This document shows, in pieces, positions 50,968 through 59,557 of a stretch of 64,000 nucleotides of DNA (position 1 is its first letter; the number at the start of each line of letters is the position of its first letter). Both the position numbers and the translations under genes were made by a program. Origin of the DNA: Treponema sp. UBA3870 (GTDB lineage Bacteria; Spirochaetota; Spirochaetia; Treponematales; Treponemataceae); the NCBI GenBank assembly GCA_002392275.1, contig DGGQ01000107.1:4828-68827 (forward strand), written 5' to 3'. The notes under the pieces are model-generated. The model had not been told where the DNA came from and searched no databases. It saw nothing but the letters and a program-made list of their open reading frames with translations.

Positions 50968-52029
50968 TCAGTCGAAACTCAAATCCTCCAGATCTACAAT
51001 GTTGTTTCTAGCGAAAGTACATGCCCTTACGACTATGTTTCTGAGCTGGCGTATGTTTCCGGTCCACCGGTGGGTCTCAAGTTTTCTTAGCACGGCCTTT
51101 GTGAGCGACTTGTGTTTTTCGGACGCATACATCATGGCGAACCTTGCAATGTCTTCGGCGCGTTCGTTCAGGTCGGGAACATTCAGACGCAGCACGTTGA
51201 TTCGGTTGTACAAATCCTCGCGGAACTTGTTTTCCATAACCATCTGGTCTATGTCGGCGTTGGTCGCAAAAATGAATCTGCCGGAAAAATATTCTTCGGT
51301 GTCGCTTCCCTTTGGTCTAAATTTTCGTTCGGAGATTACAGTCAAAAGTTTTGCCTGCATGTCCATGGGGATTTCGGTTATCTCGTCAAAAAAGAGAGTC
51401 CCGTCCTGTGCCAGCTTTAGAACGCCATCCTTTGCGGAGACTCCTGTGAATGTGTTTTTCGCCACACCAAAAAGGTCGCCCTCGATGGAGTTGGGATTTG
51501 ACTCGGCCATTGTAAAACTTACAAAAGGACCTTCCCTTCTTTTTGAATTCTGGTGGATTATCTTTGCATCGTGGGTTTTTCCGGCACCAGTCTTTCCAAG
51601 CAAAAGCACGTTCTCGTCCGATTCCGCCGCACACTTTAGTCTTCTGAAATATTCTGTCGGAGAAAAACGGTCATTCTGCTGGACCGAAAGCTGGTATTCA
51701 TAGCTCACAGAAAATTTTAGCAAAAATGAACTGTCCATTTTGATAAACTTTGCTTTGGGAAAACGCCGATGCTCGCCAGTGGGGAAAAATTTGTCAGAGG
51801 AAACACAGAAGCAGCGAATCTGCAGCTTTTGACAGAAATCATACACTTCGCCAAATCTGTCGGGGGTAAAATCTGAGACCGCCGCCACCGGGGACAAGTT
51901 AAAGGAAAACTCATCCGCGCCCTGAATCCATATTATTGGAAAATCCGCACCAAGCACAAGATTGCTCCATGCGGCCAGGGATGCGGATTCACTGAATACG
52001 ACTATCGCCTTAGTTTTCAGACTTTGCAT
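50968..52029 (-). CDS. Sigma-54 activator-type AAA+ ATPase without a DNA-binding domain
   Basis: The 353-residue protein has an unrecognised N-terminal domain (1-115) and a central AAA+ domain (about 120-330): Walker A G-K-T-G-A-G-K-T, Walker B G-T-L-F-F-D-E-I, sensor F-I-F-A-T-N, and R-E-D-L-Y-N-R-I. The GAFTGA loop that contacts sigma-54 reads N-T-F-T-G-V: the central F-T-G is kept but the flanks are not. There is no C-terminal Fis-type helix-turn-helix, so it may act without an enhancer or with a partner. The start overlaps the previous gene by 20 nt. It may activate the hsp20 promoter 8.5 kb away. Confidence 0.82.
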   Translation of the reverse strand: MQSLKTKAIVVFSESASLAAWSNLVLGADFPIIWIQGADEFSFNLSPVAAVSDFTPDRFGEVYDFCQKLQIRCFCVSSDKFFPTGEHRRFPKAKFIKMDSSFLLKFSVSYEYQLSVQQNDRFSPTEYFRRLKCAAESDENVLLLGKTGAGKTHDAKIIHQNSKRREGPFVSFTMAESNPNSIEGDLFGVAKNTFTGVSAKDGVLKLAQDGTLFFDEITEIPMDMQAKLLTVISERKFRPKGSDTEEYFSGRFIFATNADIDQMVMENKFREDLYNRINVLRLNVPDLNERAEDIARFAMMYASEKHKSLTKAVLRKLETHRWTGNIRQLRNIVVRACTFARNNIVDLEDLSFD

Positions 52030-52777
52030 TTTGCTTGCTGTCTTTTTTGAAAAGCCTGTACCAAATCAATAGGATTCTGTATTTCATGTAGGGGAAAATC
52101 AGGAAGATTTTGAGCGGGTTGTGCTTGATTTCGTCCAAGATTTCCAGGCCCTTGTCAAATTTTTTTTCAGAAATCCTTGTGATTCGCTCACCGAAGATTC
52201 CGATTATGTCCTTCTGGTAAAGGAAGATGCTTGAAGAAAAACTGTTCCTGCGGTTGTATGCCCATCCGTCCTTTTCCTTGATTCCCTCGCTGACCAAAAC
52301 CAATGAGGGGGAGGCCTTGTAGATTGCCTGGACAATATCGTTTTCGACCTGCTTTGGATAGAAGCCGACGTAGCGTCCAACAATCTGGAGGTCCTTGAAT
52401 GTCGCGCGGACATTTTTTTCTGCCGCCATCAATGTTTTTTTGCGGCCACCAAGCATGTACAGAGATTTATAGTGCGATTCCAGCACGCTGAGTATGCTGA
52501 TTATGGCATTGAACGGATTGTAGCGGACCGGGATTGGCTGCTTGAGTTTTTTTGCTCCCTTCAGAATGCTTTTGGAGATTGGAAGAATCAGGTCGGCGTT
52601 CTGCACACACCTTGCGTAGTCGCCCTTCCGTCTTGCCCTGAGCAAATCCCACACGGAAAGAAAAACAATCTGCTTGGTTCCGGGCTGGGCCTCCATTTCC
52701 AGAATCTTTTCCTCAATGTCCTGAGCCTCGCAGATGTCCACGGGCACGTCCAAAACCTTTATTCTCTGAATTGCCAT
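52010..52777 (-). CDS. WecG/TagA/CpsF-family glycosyltransferase
   Basis: The 255-residue enzyme belongs to the family that adds N-acetylmannosamine-type sugars to lipid-linked intermediates of polysaccharides or teichoic acids. Marks are I-V-F-L-S-V-W-D-L-L-R-A-R-R (N-terminal), N-A-D-L-I-L-P-I-S-K-S-I-L-K-G (about 60-74) and Y-M-L-G-G-R-K-K-T. Sequence around the usual D of the N-A-D-G motif is altered to N-A-D-L-I. The C terminus has a basic, hydrophobic segment (I-L-L-I-W-Y-R-L-F-K-K) that can sit on the membrane. It overlaps rsmE upstream and the AAA+ gene downstream, so it is part of one dense operon. Confidence 0.85.
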   Translation of the reverse strand: MAIQRIKVLDVPVDICEAQDIEEKILEMEAQPGTKQIVFLSVWDLLRARRKGDYARCVQNADLILPISKSILKGAKKLKQPIPVRYNPFNAIISILSVLESHYKSLYMLGGRKKTLMAAEKNVRATFKDLQIVGRYVGFYPKQVENDIVQAIYKASPSLVLVSEGIKEKDGWAYNRRNSFSSSIFLYQKDIIGIFGERITRISEKKFDKGLEILDEIKHNPLKIFLIFPYMKYRILLIWYRLFKKDSKQNAKSEN

Positions 52778-53577
52778 AGTTCCTTCTCCCTTAGTGTATT
52801 CTGCACAACGGCCAAACCGTATAACGCCGCAGTCTCGCAGCGCAGTATGTTTGTCATAAAATGCACGGGAAGTATTTCATATTTTTTCATAACCGCTATT
52901 TCGTTTGGGGAAATGCCTCCTTCGGCACCCACAAAAACAGCGATTTTTTCTGCTTTGGTATTATCGGCAAAAGCTTCGTGGATTGTTATGGTTCCCTCGC
53001 TCTGTTCGTAAAGGACAACAGCCCTGCCTTGATTTTTGCTCTCCGTTTTCCAGATTTCCAGCGCATTTTCCAGGGACACGCATGGCATGACCCTCGTTTC
53101 AACAGGCGAACCGCTTTGCTCCCGGGCCTCGGTGATTATGCGCTGCCAACGATTGTCCTTGCCGTCGCTCTTTTTTTGTGCCGAATCGACCGGACCGCTT
53201 TGGCAGAACTCTCCAACCACCGGGACAACGACCGAAACTCCACATTCGGTAGCCTGTCTTATAATCAAGTCCATCTTTGGTGGCTTTGCGACAAACTGGA
53301 AAAGCCAGATTTCCTGTGGCGTGGGTGAGTTTTTTTTGTCCACCGCCATGTCAGATTTTTTGTCCGACCTTTTTCCCGCGCACTGGAGCACAAGGCTTTT
53401 TTCCGTCTGGTTGATTCTGGCGACCGTCATCTGCTGCATGGAACCATCGGGAAGACGCACATCAATCATGTCGCCCGGCTCCACACGCAGCACCTGAACA
53501 ATGTGCCGGTATTTTTTTCCCGACACTTCAAGGCAGCCAGAACTGTCCAGACCGGAATCCGCTATGAACTGCCTCAT
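52759..53577 (-). CDS. rsmE: 16S rRNA (uracil1498-N3)-methyltransferase
   Basis: The 272-residue SPOUT enzyme methylates N3 of U1498 in 16S rRNA. Family signs are the N-terminal PUA-like region (H-I-V-Q-V-L-R-V-E-P-G-D), Q-A-T-E-C-G-V near the middle, and the knot motif V-G-A-E-G-G-I-S-P-N-E (about 216-226). It is 272 residues against about 245 usual, with an insertion of about 25 residues near position 75 (S-D-K-K-S-D-M-A-V-D-K-K). It follows the protease gene by 4 nt and overlaps the WecG/TagA gene by 19. Confidence 0.9.
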   Translation of the reverse strand: MRQFIADSGLDSSGCLEVSGKKYRHIVQVLRVEPGDMIDVRLPDGSMQQMTVARINQTEKSLVLQCAGKRSDKKSDMAVDKKNSPTPQEIWLFQFVAKPPKMDLIIRQATECGVSVVVPVVGEFCQSGPVDSAQKKSDGKDNRWQRIITEAREQSGSPVETRVMPCVSLENALEIWKTESKNQGRAVVLYEQSEGTITIHEAFADNTKAEKIAVFVGAEGGISPNEIAVMKKYEILPVHFMTNILRCETAALYGLAVVQNTLREKELWQFRE

Positions 53578-53581
53578 CAGC

Positions 53582-55075
53582 TTACTTTTCTGATTTTTCC
53601 GACTGTTCTGCTTTGACCTCAGCCTGTAGCTGCTTCAAAGTCTTGGTTGACTTCATCAGAGCCTTCATGTCCTCGGTTTTGAGAATCTTGATTGCCTCGT
53701 TGAGCTGGAGATCGTAGTCCAAATCATAAAGGCGGGCTGGCTTGGTCCTGTCAACCTCGTTGCGGATAATCTTTCTGATTACACGATTTTCCACTGGATA
53801 CGCAAGATGAAGCACGTTTGCATAGGCCGCAATATCTTCCTCGCTCATGTTTGGGTGGTTCTCGACGTATGTTTCGATTTCGTTGGACTCCACCAGACTT
53901 ACGTATGCCTTCTCCTCATCCTCGCTGAATTCCGGGAACTTAACTTCCCTGTCCGGCGGAATACCAATCTTGTCTATGTTTGTGTCGCTCGGTGAATAGT
54001 AGCGCGCCACGGTGATTTTAAATCCGTCGTTGTTGATAAGCTCGCTCGGAATCTGGACGCTGCCTTTTCCGTAGGTCTTTTCGCCAACCAGATATGCGAC
54101 ATGGGCATCTTTCAACGCTCCAGCAAGAATTTCAGATGCAGATGCCGACGCTCCGTTAATCAGCACGACCACCGGTAGATTGCGGACCGTTGTTCTTGCC
54201 CTGTGCGCCGTGTAGACAGAGTTTTCGTAGGAAATGCGGCTCTTTGTCGAGACAATCACACCTGAATCAATAAATTTTTCAGCAATATCAACTGAGGATG
54301 AAAGTAGTCCGCCCCCGTTGTTGCGAAGGTCAAGAATCAGCCCGGTGTATTTTTCCTTGCTGAACTTGTCTATGGCCTCCTGGACTCTCTGTGCCGTGGT
54401 TGATGAGAATTCGGTAATCTTTATGTATCCAATTTTTGAGTCCTCAATCATGCCGGATTTTACAGTTGGATTTTCAATGATTGCCCGGGTAAGCACACGC
54501 TCAAACTCCATTGTCTTTCCGCGACGGATTCTGACAGTGACATTTGTTCCAACAGTTCCGCGAAGCATGTCCAGGACCTCGTTCATCGTTATGGTGGATG
54601 TGTCGGTTCCATCGATTGCGACAATCAAATCACCGGACTGGATTCCCGCTTTGTATCCTGGTGAATCTTCGATTGGCTGGGACACTTCTACATAGGCCGG
54701 CTTGTCTGGTTTGTTTTCGGTTGGCTTGGTGATTGAAAGACCAACCCCTCCAAAGCTGCCAACTGTAGTGTCCTTCAGGCTCCTCCATTCATCCTTTGGC
54801 ATGTAGACTGAATACGGGTCGTCCAGTGCTTCGAGCATACCTTTGAGTGCACCGGCATACAGGATTTCCGGGTCAACATCATCAACATAGTTCTGCTGTA
54901 TATAATAGTAGAGAGTGTTGATTATATCGAGATAGCGCTTTTCCTGTTCAGGATTGATATTTGCGGATTTTGATTGAGACTGCGCAAAACATTGTGAAGT
55001 GGCTATGGTCATAAAAAATATGGCCGCGGCCTTGGCTATGTGGCGACGCATTGTCGCATGAATATTCTTTCCCAT
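53582..55075 (-). CDS. C-terminal processing protease, S41 family (Ctp/Prc)
   Basis: The 497-residue periplasmic protease has a signal peptide (about 10-31), a PDZ domain (about 100-185, Y-K-A-G-I-Q-S-G-D-L-I-V-A-I-D-G) and an S41 catalytic domain. The active-site serine is in G-A-S-A-S-A-S-E-I-L-A (about 305) and the lysine in T-Y-G-K-G-S-V-Q (about 330). Ctps trim or degrade envelope proteins, often peptidoglycan hydrolases and lipoproteins. TAAAAT lies exactly 6 nt before the ATG with TTGAAC 18 nt further and no ribosome site: predicted leaderless. It heads the operon that includes rsmE, the WecG-type gene and the AAA+ activator. Confidence 0.93.
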   Translation of the reverse strand: MGKNIHATMRRHIAKAAAIFFMTIATSQCFAQSQSKSANINPEQEKRYLDIINTLYYYIQQNYVDDVDPEILYAGALKGMLEALDDPYSVYMPKDEWRSLKDTTVGSFGGVGLSITKPTENKPDKPAYVEVSQPIEDSPGYKAGIQSGDLIVAIDGTDTSTITMNEVLDMLRGTVGTNVTVRIRRGKTMEFERVLTRAIIENPTVKSGMIEDSKIGYIKITEFSSTTAQRVQEAIDKFSKEKYTGLILDLRNNGGGLLSSSVDIAEKFIDSGVIVSTKSRISYENSVYTAHRARTTVRNLPVVVLINGASASASEILAGALKDAHVAYLVGEKTYGKGSVQIPSELINNDGFKITVARYYSPSDTNIDKIGIPPDREVKFPEFSEDEEKAYVSLVESNEIETYVENHPNMSEEDIAAYANVLHLAYPVENRVIRKIIRNEVDRTKPARLYDLDYDLQLNEAIKILKTEDMKALMKSTKTLKQLQAEVKAEQSEKSEK

Positions 55076-55081
55076 ATCTAT

Positions 55082-55111
55082 ATTTTACGGTGTTTTTTAC
55101 CAATTGTTCAA
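55082..55111 (-). promoter_or_regulatory. Predicted promoter of the ctp operon
   Basis: TTGAAC (55106-55111), 18 nt, TAAAAT (55082-55087), ATAGAT, ATG at 55075. Confidence 0.65.
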
Positions 55112-55268
55112 GAGCAAATTCTTTAAAAAACAAATGGAGAGCTTTTTACTCCCCATTTGTCTTGATTTGCGCTTTTTCCTACATCCCCCCGCGACTATAC
55201 GAAGAGATATATTGATTATACCGTAGCATCAATTGGTACCGGTATAAATCTACTGTCGCCGTCCATAT

Positions 55269-57089
55269 CTATCTAGCACTGGCACTTGCGCTTGCACTGG
55301 CTCCACCAGCACTAGCACTGGCACTGGCACTTGCACTAGCTCCACCAGCACTGGCACTTGCGCTTGCACTAGACTGGGACTGTGACTGATACTGGTATTG
55401 ATACTGGTCCTGTGACTGGTACTGGTACTGGACGTTACTATAGTCGTCGTAACCATCATCGTCGTCGTAATAATCATCATCGTCGTCATAATAATCATCG
55501 TCGTCGTCGTAATAATCATCATCGTCGTCGTCGTAATAATCATCATCGTCATCGTAATAATCATCATCGTCATCGTAGTAGTAGTCATCGTCGTCGTAAT
55601 AATCATCATCGTAATAATAATCATCCCAGTCTTCGTCGTCGTAGTAATCGTAGTAGTCATCGTCCTCGTCGTAGTCTTCAAGCCAGTCAGAGAAATACTC
55701 TTCTACGAGATCTTCATTGAGCCAGTCGCCAACAAGTCCTGCAATCAACAGACGCTCGTCATCAGCAAGGTCGTCATCTGCTTCCGCAATCTCGAACATG
55801 TCCGCCGCAATTGTCGCAAGAGCACCCTCGGAAATGTATTTGGAAAGGATTTCAACTGTGTCCTCAAGGAAGTTGTCTTTGTCAATCCAAAGGTTCTCAC
55901 AGTTCTTTAGGACCTTTTTCGGCGAATACTCAAGTTCGAACATCTGGAGGATTCTCTTCAGCTTGTCCTGTGCAAGTTTTTTCTCTTCGGATGAAACTTC
56001 AATGTCTCCCCAATATGCAACATTGTACAGCGCGCCCAAACGGTAAACAATGTCGTATTCACCAAGTTCGTCACACATGTCTTCCCAATCCTCGTCGGAC
56101 ATTTCAGAGAACTCGTCTTCCATATCAACAAAAATGGACTCGTCATCATACGACCAGGCCTCTTTCGCCGCCTGCGAGCTGATAGGATTCACGTCGTATA
56201 TAACCCACGAGTCATCGCAGTTGAGGCTGGGGTCCATCATGTATTCGTAAGGAATGTAGCAGTAGCCGCCGTCTCCCCACTGGTGTCCCCATGAGTTTCG
56301 CACTATGAAGCACTCGTCCGGATCCGAATATCCAACACAGCACATTGCGTGTCCGCCTTCATCCCTCTCGCCTCTTCTTGGCATGGGAATGAATCCCTTG
56401 CGCGGATTTTCAAATGAGGAGTATGTATTCACGGCAAAAATAATTGGATATCCCTCCGCAAGAACGCTCTTCCATGTGTCAAGCTCCAGAGGAACAAACT
56501 CGTATTTTGAAATCCTGTTTTCCTGTGCCTCGGAGTATGATTCGCTGCTTGGTTTCTGGGCGAATTTTTTTACAACATAAGGCCATGTATCTTCGCTGCA
56601 CACACCCGTTTCATTGAGCGACTGAAGGATTGAACTGTTGAATGTACCCTCGTCACGACTTGTATTGTTGTCGATTGCGCGTGCGTTGTAGTACAAAAAC
56701 AGACGGCTCACGTTGTAGTCGGAAATGCCCTGATTGCGGTTAATCAGATACTCATAGGCTCCGGCGGTCGCATTGGCCGTACATGAACCGAGTTCCCCCT
56801 GATTCTCCACTGCTGTCATGAATTTTCTAAGGTCAACCTTTGATGGAAGGTCCTTGGATGATTTTGCCGCCTTATATTTTGGTGCGGATGCACGGGCCGC
56901 GGGGTTTGCTCTTTTGTAACCGCCCGTCTTGATTATACTTCCATCCGCACGCTTGATAATACCGCCACTTGATGTAGTGGATACTACGCCTCTGTCATCG
57001 GACGATCTGTTTGAACTTCCTCCACCGGAACATGAAGAAATCAGCATTGCACAAGTGATGGCCATTATAATGCCGGCTATTTTTTTCAT
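55269..57089 (-). CDS. Papain-like (C1A) lipoprotein protease with Asp/Tyr- and Ser/Ala-repeat tail
   Basis: The 606-residue lipoprotein has lipobox I-S-S-C (Cys20). A papain-type catalytic triad is visible: Cys103 (Q-G-E-L-G-S-C), His247 (G-G-H-A-M-C-C) and Asn265 (V-R-N-S-W-G), with the oxyanion Gln97 just before. A helical TerB-like segment follows (about 370-460, A-D-D-D-L-A-D-D-E-R-L). The last 140 residues are extreme low complexity: runs of D with Y-Y (DDDDDYY repeats), then Q-Y-Q-Y and (S-A)n with G-G-A. The repeats come from GTC/GTA-type triplets and probably slip. AAGGAGAC precedes the ATG at 57089. Confidence 0.82.
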   Translation of the reverse strand: MKKIAGIIMAITCAMLISSCSGGGSSNRSSDDRGVVSTTSSGGIIKRADGSIIKTGGYKRANPAARASAPKYKAAKSSKDLPSKVDLRKFMTAVENQGELGSCTANATAGAYEYLINRNQGISDYNVSRLFLYYNARAIDNNTSRDEGTFNSSILQSLNETGVCSEDTWPYVVKKFAQKPSSESYSEAQENRISKYEFVPLELDTWKSVLAEGYPIIFAVNTYSSFENPRKGFIPMPRRGERDEGGHAMCCVGYSDPDECFIVRNSWGHQWGDGGYCYIPYEYMMDPSLNCDDSWVIYDVNPISSQAAKEAWSYDDESIFVDMEDEFSEMSDEDWEDMCDELGEYDIVYRLGALYNVAYWGDIEVSSEEKKLAQDKLKRILQMFELEYSPKKVLKNCENLWIDKDNFLEDTVEILSKYISEGALATIAADMFEIAEADDDLADDERLLIAGLVGDWLNEDLVEEYFSDWLEDYDEDDDYYDYYDDEDWDDYYYDDDYYDDDDYYYDDDDDYYDDDDDYYDDDDDDYYDDDDDYYDDDDDYYDDDDGYDDYSNVQYQYQSQDQYQYQYQSQSQSSASASASAGGASASASASASAGGASASASASAR

Positions 57090-57222
57090 AATGTCTCCTT
57101 CCGAGTTTTCTCGCTTGTTAGATAGTATACAAGGCAAATAAAAAAGTGACTACCCAATTAGGTGGTATTTTTTGCAAAACTGTCCGCCCGTATGTTGATG
57201 TATGTTGATTGCCGAAAATAGA

Positions 57223-57251
57223 TTGCCCTAGCCATGGTTTTGGTATACAAT
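57223..57251 (+). promoter_or_regulatory. Predicted promoter of the MinD-like ATPase gene
   Basis: TTGCCC (57223-57228), 17 nt, TACAAT (57246-57251), AGATGT, ATG at 57258. Confidence 0.6.
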
Positions 57252-57257
57252 AGATGT

Positions 57258-58403
57258 ATGCAGATAATACCAGTTGCGAGTGGCAAGGGTGGTGTTGGTA
57301 AATCACTTCTCAGCGCGAATCTTGCCATAGCTTTAGGACAGGCGGGTAAAAAAGTTCTCTTGGTTGACCTTGATTTGGGTGCGTCGAACCTTCATCTGGT
57401 CATAGGACAGACTTCGCCAAAAACAGGAATAGGAACATATCTCACAGGCCAGACACCTTTTGAACAAATCATAAGTCCCACGGATTATGAGAACGTTTAT
57501 TTCATAGCGGGTGACTCGGAGATTCCTGGACTCACATCGCTCAGGGCAAGCAAAAAAAATGATCTGGTCAAAAATTTTCAGGCGCTTGATTTTGACTACC
57601 TTGTTCTTGATTTAGGAGCGGGAACCCATCTGACAATTCTTGACATGTTCCTTCTTTCACCGCAGGGAATAATCGTCACAGCCCCGACAGTCACGGCCAC
57701 GCTCAACGGCTATCTCTTTTTGAAGAGCATAGTCTTCCGCATGATGTACAACACATTCAGAAGGGGGACACCCGCGCACGACTATCTTGAGAACCTGAAA
57801 AAAGATTCCGCGTCGCTCCAGCGTCTTTACATACCAAAACTGGTCGAAGCACTGGAATCTGTAGATCCAGAGAACACGGCCCTTTTCAAGTCACGCATGC
57901 AGGAATTCCGTCCACGCCTTGTGCTGAACATGATTGAGGACCCCAAGGATGCCGACCGTGCGAACAAAATCCGTCGTTCCTGCCAGCAGTTCCTTGGTCT
58001 GAATCTGGAGCATCTTGGCGTAATCTACCGTGACACATTGCAGGACAAGGCTCTAGCGTCCAGACTTCCGATTATAATCTACAAGCCCCAGTCCCTTGTT
58101 GCCCAGGGAATCTACCGTGTGGCGGACAAAATCATCCACTCGGAGACACTTGCTTTTGATTCCGGCTACGACATCACACAGGCAAGCGAAACTTCCTTCC
58201 AGATTGCTGCGGAGGAGGCGGGCGAGGATTACTACCAGAAAATGTCCTACGTGGAGGAGCTTATCGGAAGTGGCACATTGACCACAGGCGAACTTGCGGA
58301 AGCAATCAAGCAGCAGCAGTTTGAAATCACCCAGCTCAAAAAGGAAAACATCCTGCTGAAAAAAAAGCTGGTTGACGCAGCCCGAAAAGGATATAAAGTT
58401 TAA
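57258..58403 (+). CDS. MinD/FlhG-type P-loop ATPase
   Basis: The 381-residue ATPase begins I-I-P-V-A-S-G-K-G-G-V-G-K-S, the deviant Walker A of the MinD/ParA family, so the start is 57258 although the frame is open from 57234. Other marks are L-L-V-D-L-D-L-G-A-S-N-L-H and Y-L-V-L-D-L-G-A-G. It is longer than MinD (about 265) because of an insertion of about 60 residues (about 165-225) and a coiled-coil tail (about 340-375, L-K-K-E-N-I-L-L-K-K-K-L). FlhG-like proteins set flagellar number and placement; the lack of flhF beside it leaves the role open. Leaderless by its promoter. Lgt follows 24 nt later. Confidence 0.88.
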   Translation: MQIIPVASGKGGVGKSLLSANLAIALGQAGKKVLLVDLDLGASNLHLVIGQTSPKTGIGTYLTGQTPFEQIISPTDYENVYFIAGDSEIPGLTSLRASKKNDLVKNFQALDFDYLVLDLGAGTHLTILDMFLLSPQGIIVTAPTVTATLNGYLFLKSIVFRMMYNTFRRGTPAHDYLENLKKDSASLQRLYIPKLVEALESVDPENTALFKSRMQEFRPRLVLNMIEDPKDADRANKIRRSCQQFLGLNLEHLGVIYRDTLQDKALASRLPIIIYKPQSLVAQGIYRVADKIIHSETLAFDSGYDITQASETSFQIAAEEAGEDYYQKMSYVEELIGSGTLTTGELAEAIKQQQFEITQLKKENILLKKKLVDAARKGYKV

Positions 58404-58427
58404 ACAACATTATAGAAGGAAAAAGTA

Positions 58428-59459
58428 ATGCCTCTTTACATTGAATATCCGTCATGGATTCACCCGGAGATTATACCGAACGTGCCAGTGCTGAGTCTTA
58501 TCCGCTGGTACGGTCTGATGTATGTATTTGCTTTTGGAACCGCTTTTTTGGTTTTGAAAAAAGAACGGAAGGAAGGACTTCTTGACACACCCGACCACAA
58601 GGCAACGGAGGATGAGCTTTTCAGTTTCCTTGCATGGGGAATTGTTGCGCTTCTTTTGGGAGCGAGGATTTTTTCAACACTTGTCTATGACACAAGCGGA
58701 ACCTACTGGAAAAAACCGTGGCTCATTTTCTGGCCATTCGACCCTGTTACAAAAAAATTCACAGGCCTCGCTGGAATGTCCTACCACGGCGGATTCATCG
58801 GTGGACTGATTGGAATGTTGGTCTGGTGCAGGGTTCACAAAAAGCCCACATGGAAATGGATTGACGTTATGAGCGTTGCGATTCCGATTGGATACACGTT
58901 CGGTCGCCTTGGTAATTTTATGAACGGAGAACTCTACGGTCGTGTCACCACAATGCCATGGGGAATGGTTTTCCCTGCGGCGGAAAAATTCCCGGTGTCT
59001 CAGGACTGGGTTCAGGACATAATGACAAAAATCGGCATGACGGCACCCGATGGAGCAACTTTGGTAAATCTTCCGCGCCATCCAAGCCAGCTCTACGAAG
59101 CCTTGTTCGAGGGTGTCTTCCTTGGAACACTGCTCTGGAACCTGCGCAAGAAAAAGCCTTTCGACGGATTCATCGGATCTTTGTACTGCACGGGTTACGG
59201 TGTCGTCCGCTTTGTGATTGAATATTTCCGTGAACCGGATGCAGATTTGGGATTCAGAATCAGCAAAGACGGAAGCAAAGAGATTGCAAGAAACACATCG
59301 TTGATGAACATAAGCACAGGCCAGATTTTCTGCTTCATAATGATTGTCGGAGGACTTGGACTTATGTTTGCTCTCTGGCTCAGGGATAAAAAAATGAAAG
59401 AAAAGACAGCGGAAGTAAAAAACAAACCCGCAAAAAAAGAAAACTCCGAAAATGCATAG
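58428..59459 (+). CDS. lgt: Prolipoprotein diacylglyceryl transferase
   Basis: The 343-residue membrane enzyme moves diacylglycerol from phosphatidylglycerol to the lipobox cysteine of prolipoproteins, the first step of lipoprotein maturation. Seven membrane helices and the family motifs S-Y-H-G-G-F-I-G-G (about 120, with the essential His) and G-R-L-G-N-F-M-N-G-E-L-Y-G-R (about 160-173) are visible. A K/E-rich tail of about 20 residues follows the last helix. AAGGAAAAAGT precedes the ATG, unlike its upstream partner. The window encodes several lipoproteins that need it. The terminator between it and the chemotaxis gene is shared. Confidence 0.95.
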   Translation: MPLYIEYPSWIHPEIIPNVPVLSLIRWYGLMYVFAFGTAFLVLKKERKEGLLDTPDHKATEDELFSFLAWGIVALLLGARIFSTLVYDTSGTYWKKPWLIFWPFDPVTKKFTGLAGMSYHGGFIGGLIGMLVWCRVHKKPTWKWIDVMSVAIPIGYTFGRLGNFMNGELYGRVTTMPWGMVFPAAEKFPVSQDWVQDIMTKIGMTAPDGATLVNLPRHPSQLYEALFEGVFLGTLLWNLRKKKPFDGFIGSLYCTGYGVVRFVIEYFREPDADLGFRISKDGSKEIARNTSLMNISTGQIFCFIMIVGGLGLMFALWLRDKKMKEKTAEVKNKPAKKENSENA

Positions 59460-59485
59460 CGGCCACCTCTGACCGCCTAAAAACT

Positions 59486-59531
59486 AAGGAAACACTGAAC
59501 AGTCCGAAAGCGGATTATTCAGTGTCTCCTT
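59486..59531. terminator. Shared terminator between lgt and the chemotaxis receptor
   Basis: AAGGAAACACTGAA (59486-59499) pairs with TTCAGTGTCTCCTT (59518-59531) with one mismatch; the loop holds a small TCCG-AAAG-CGGA stem. The arms can end transcripts from either side, but T-runs are short. Confidence 0.65.
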
Positions 59532-59557
59532 ATTAGAGATTCCCTCAACAGTAACAC

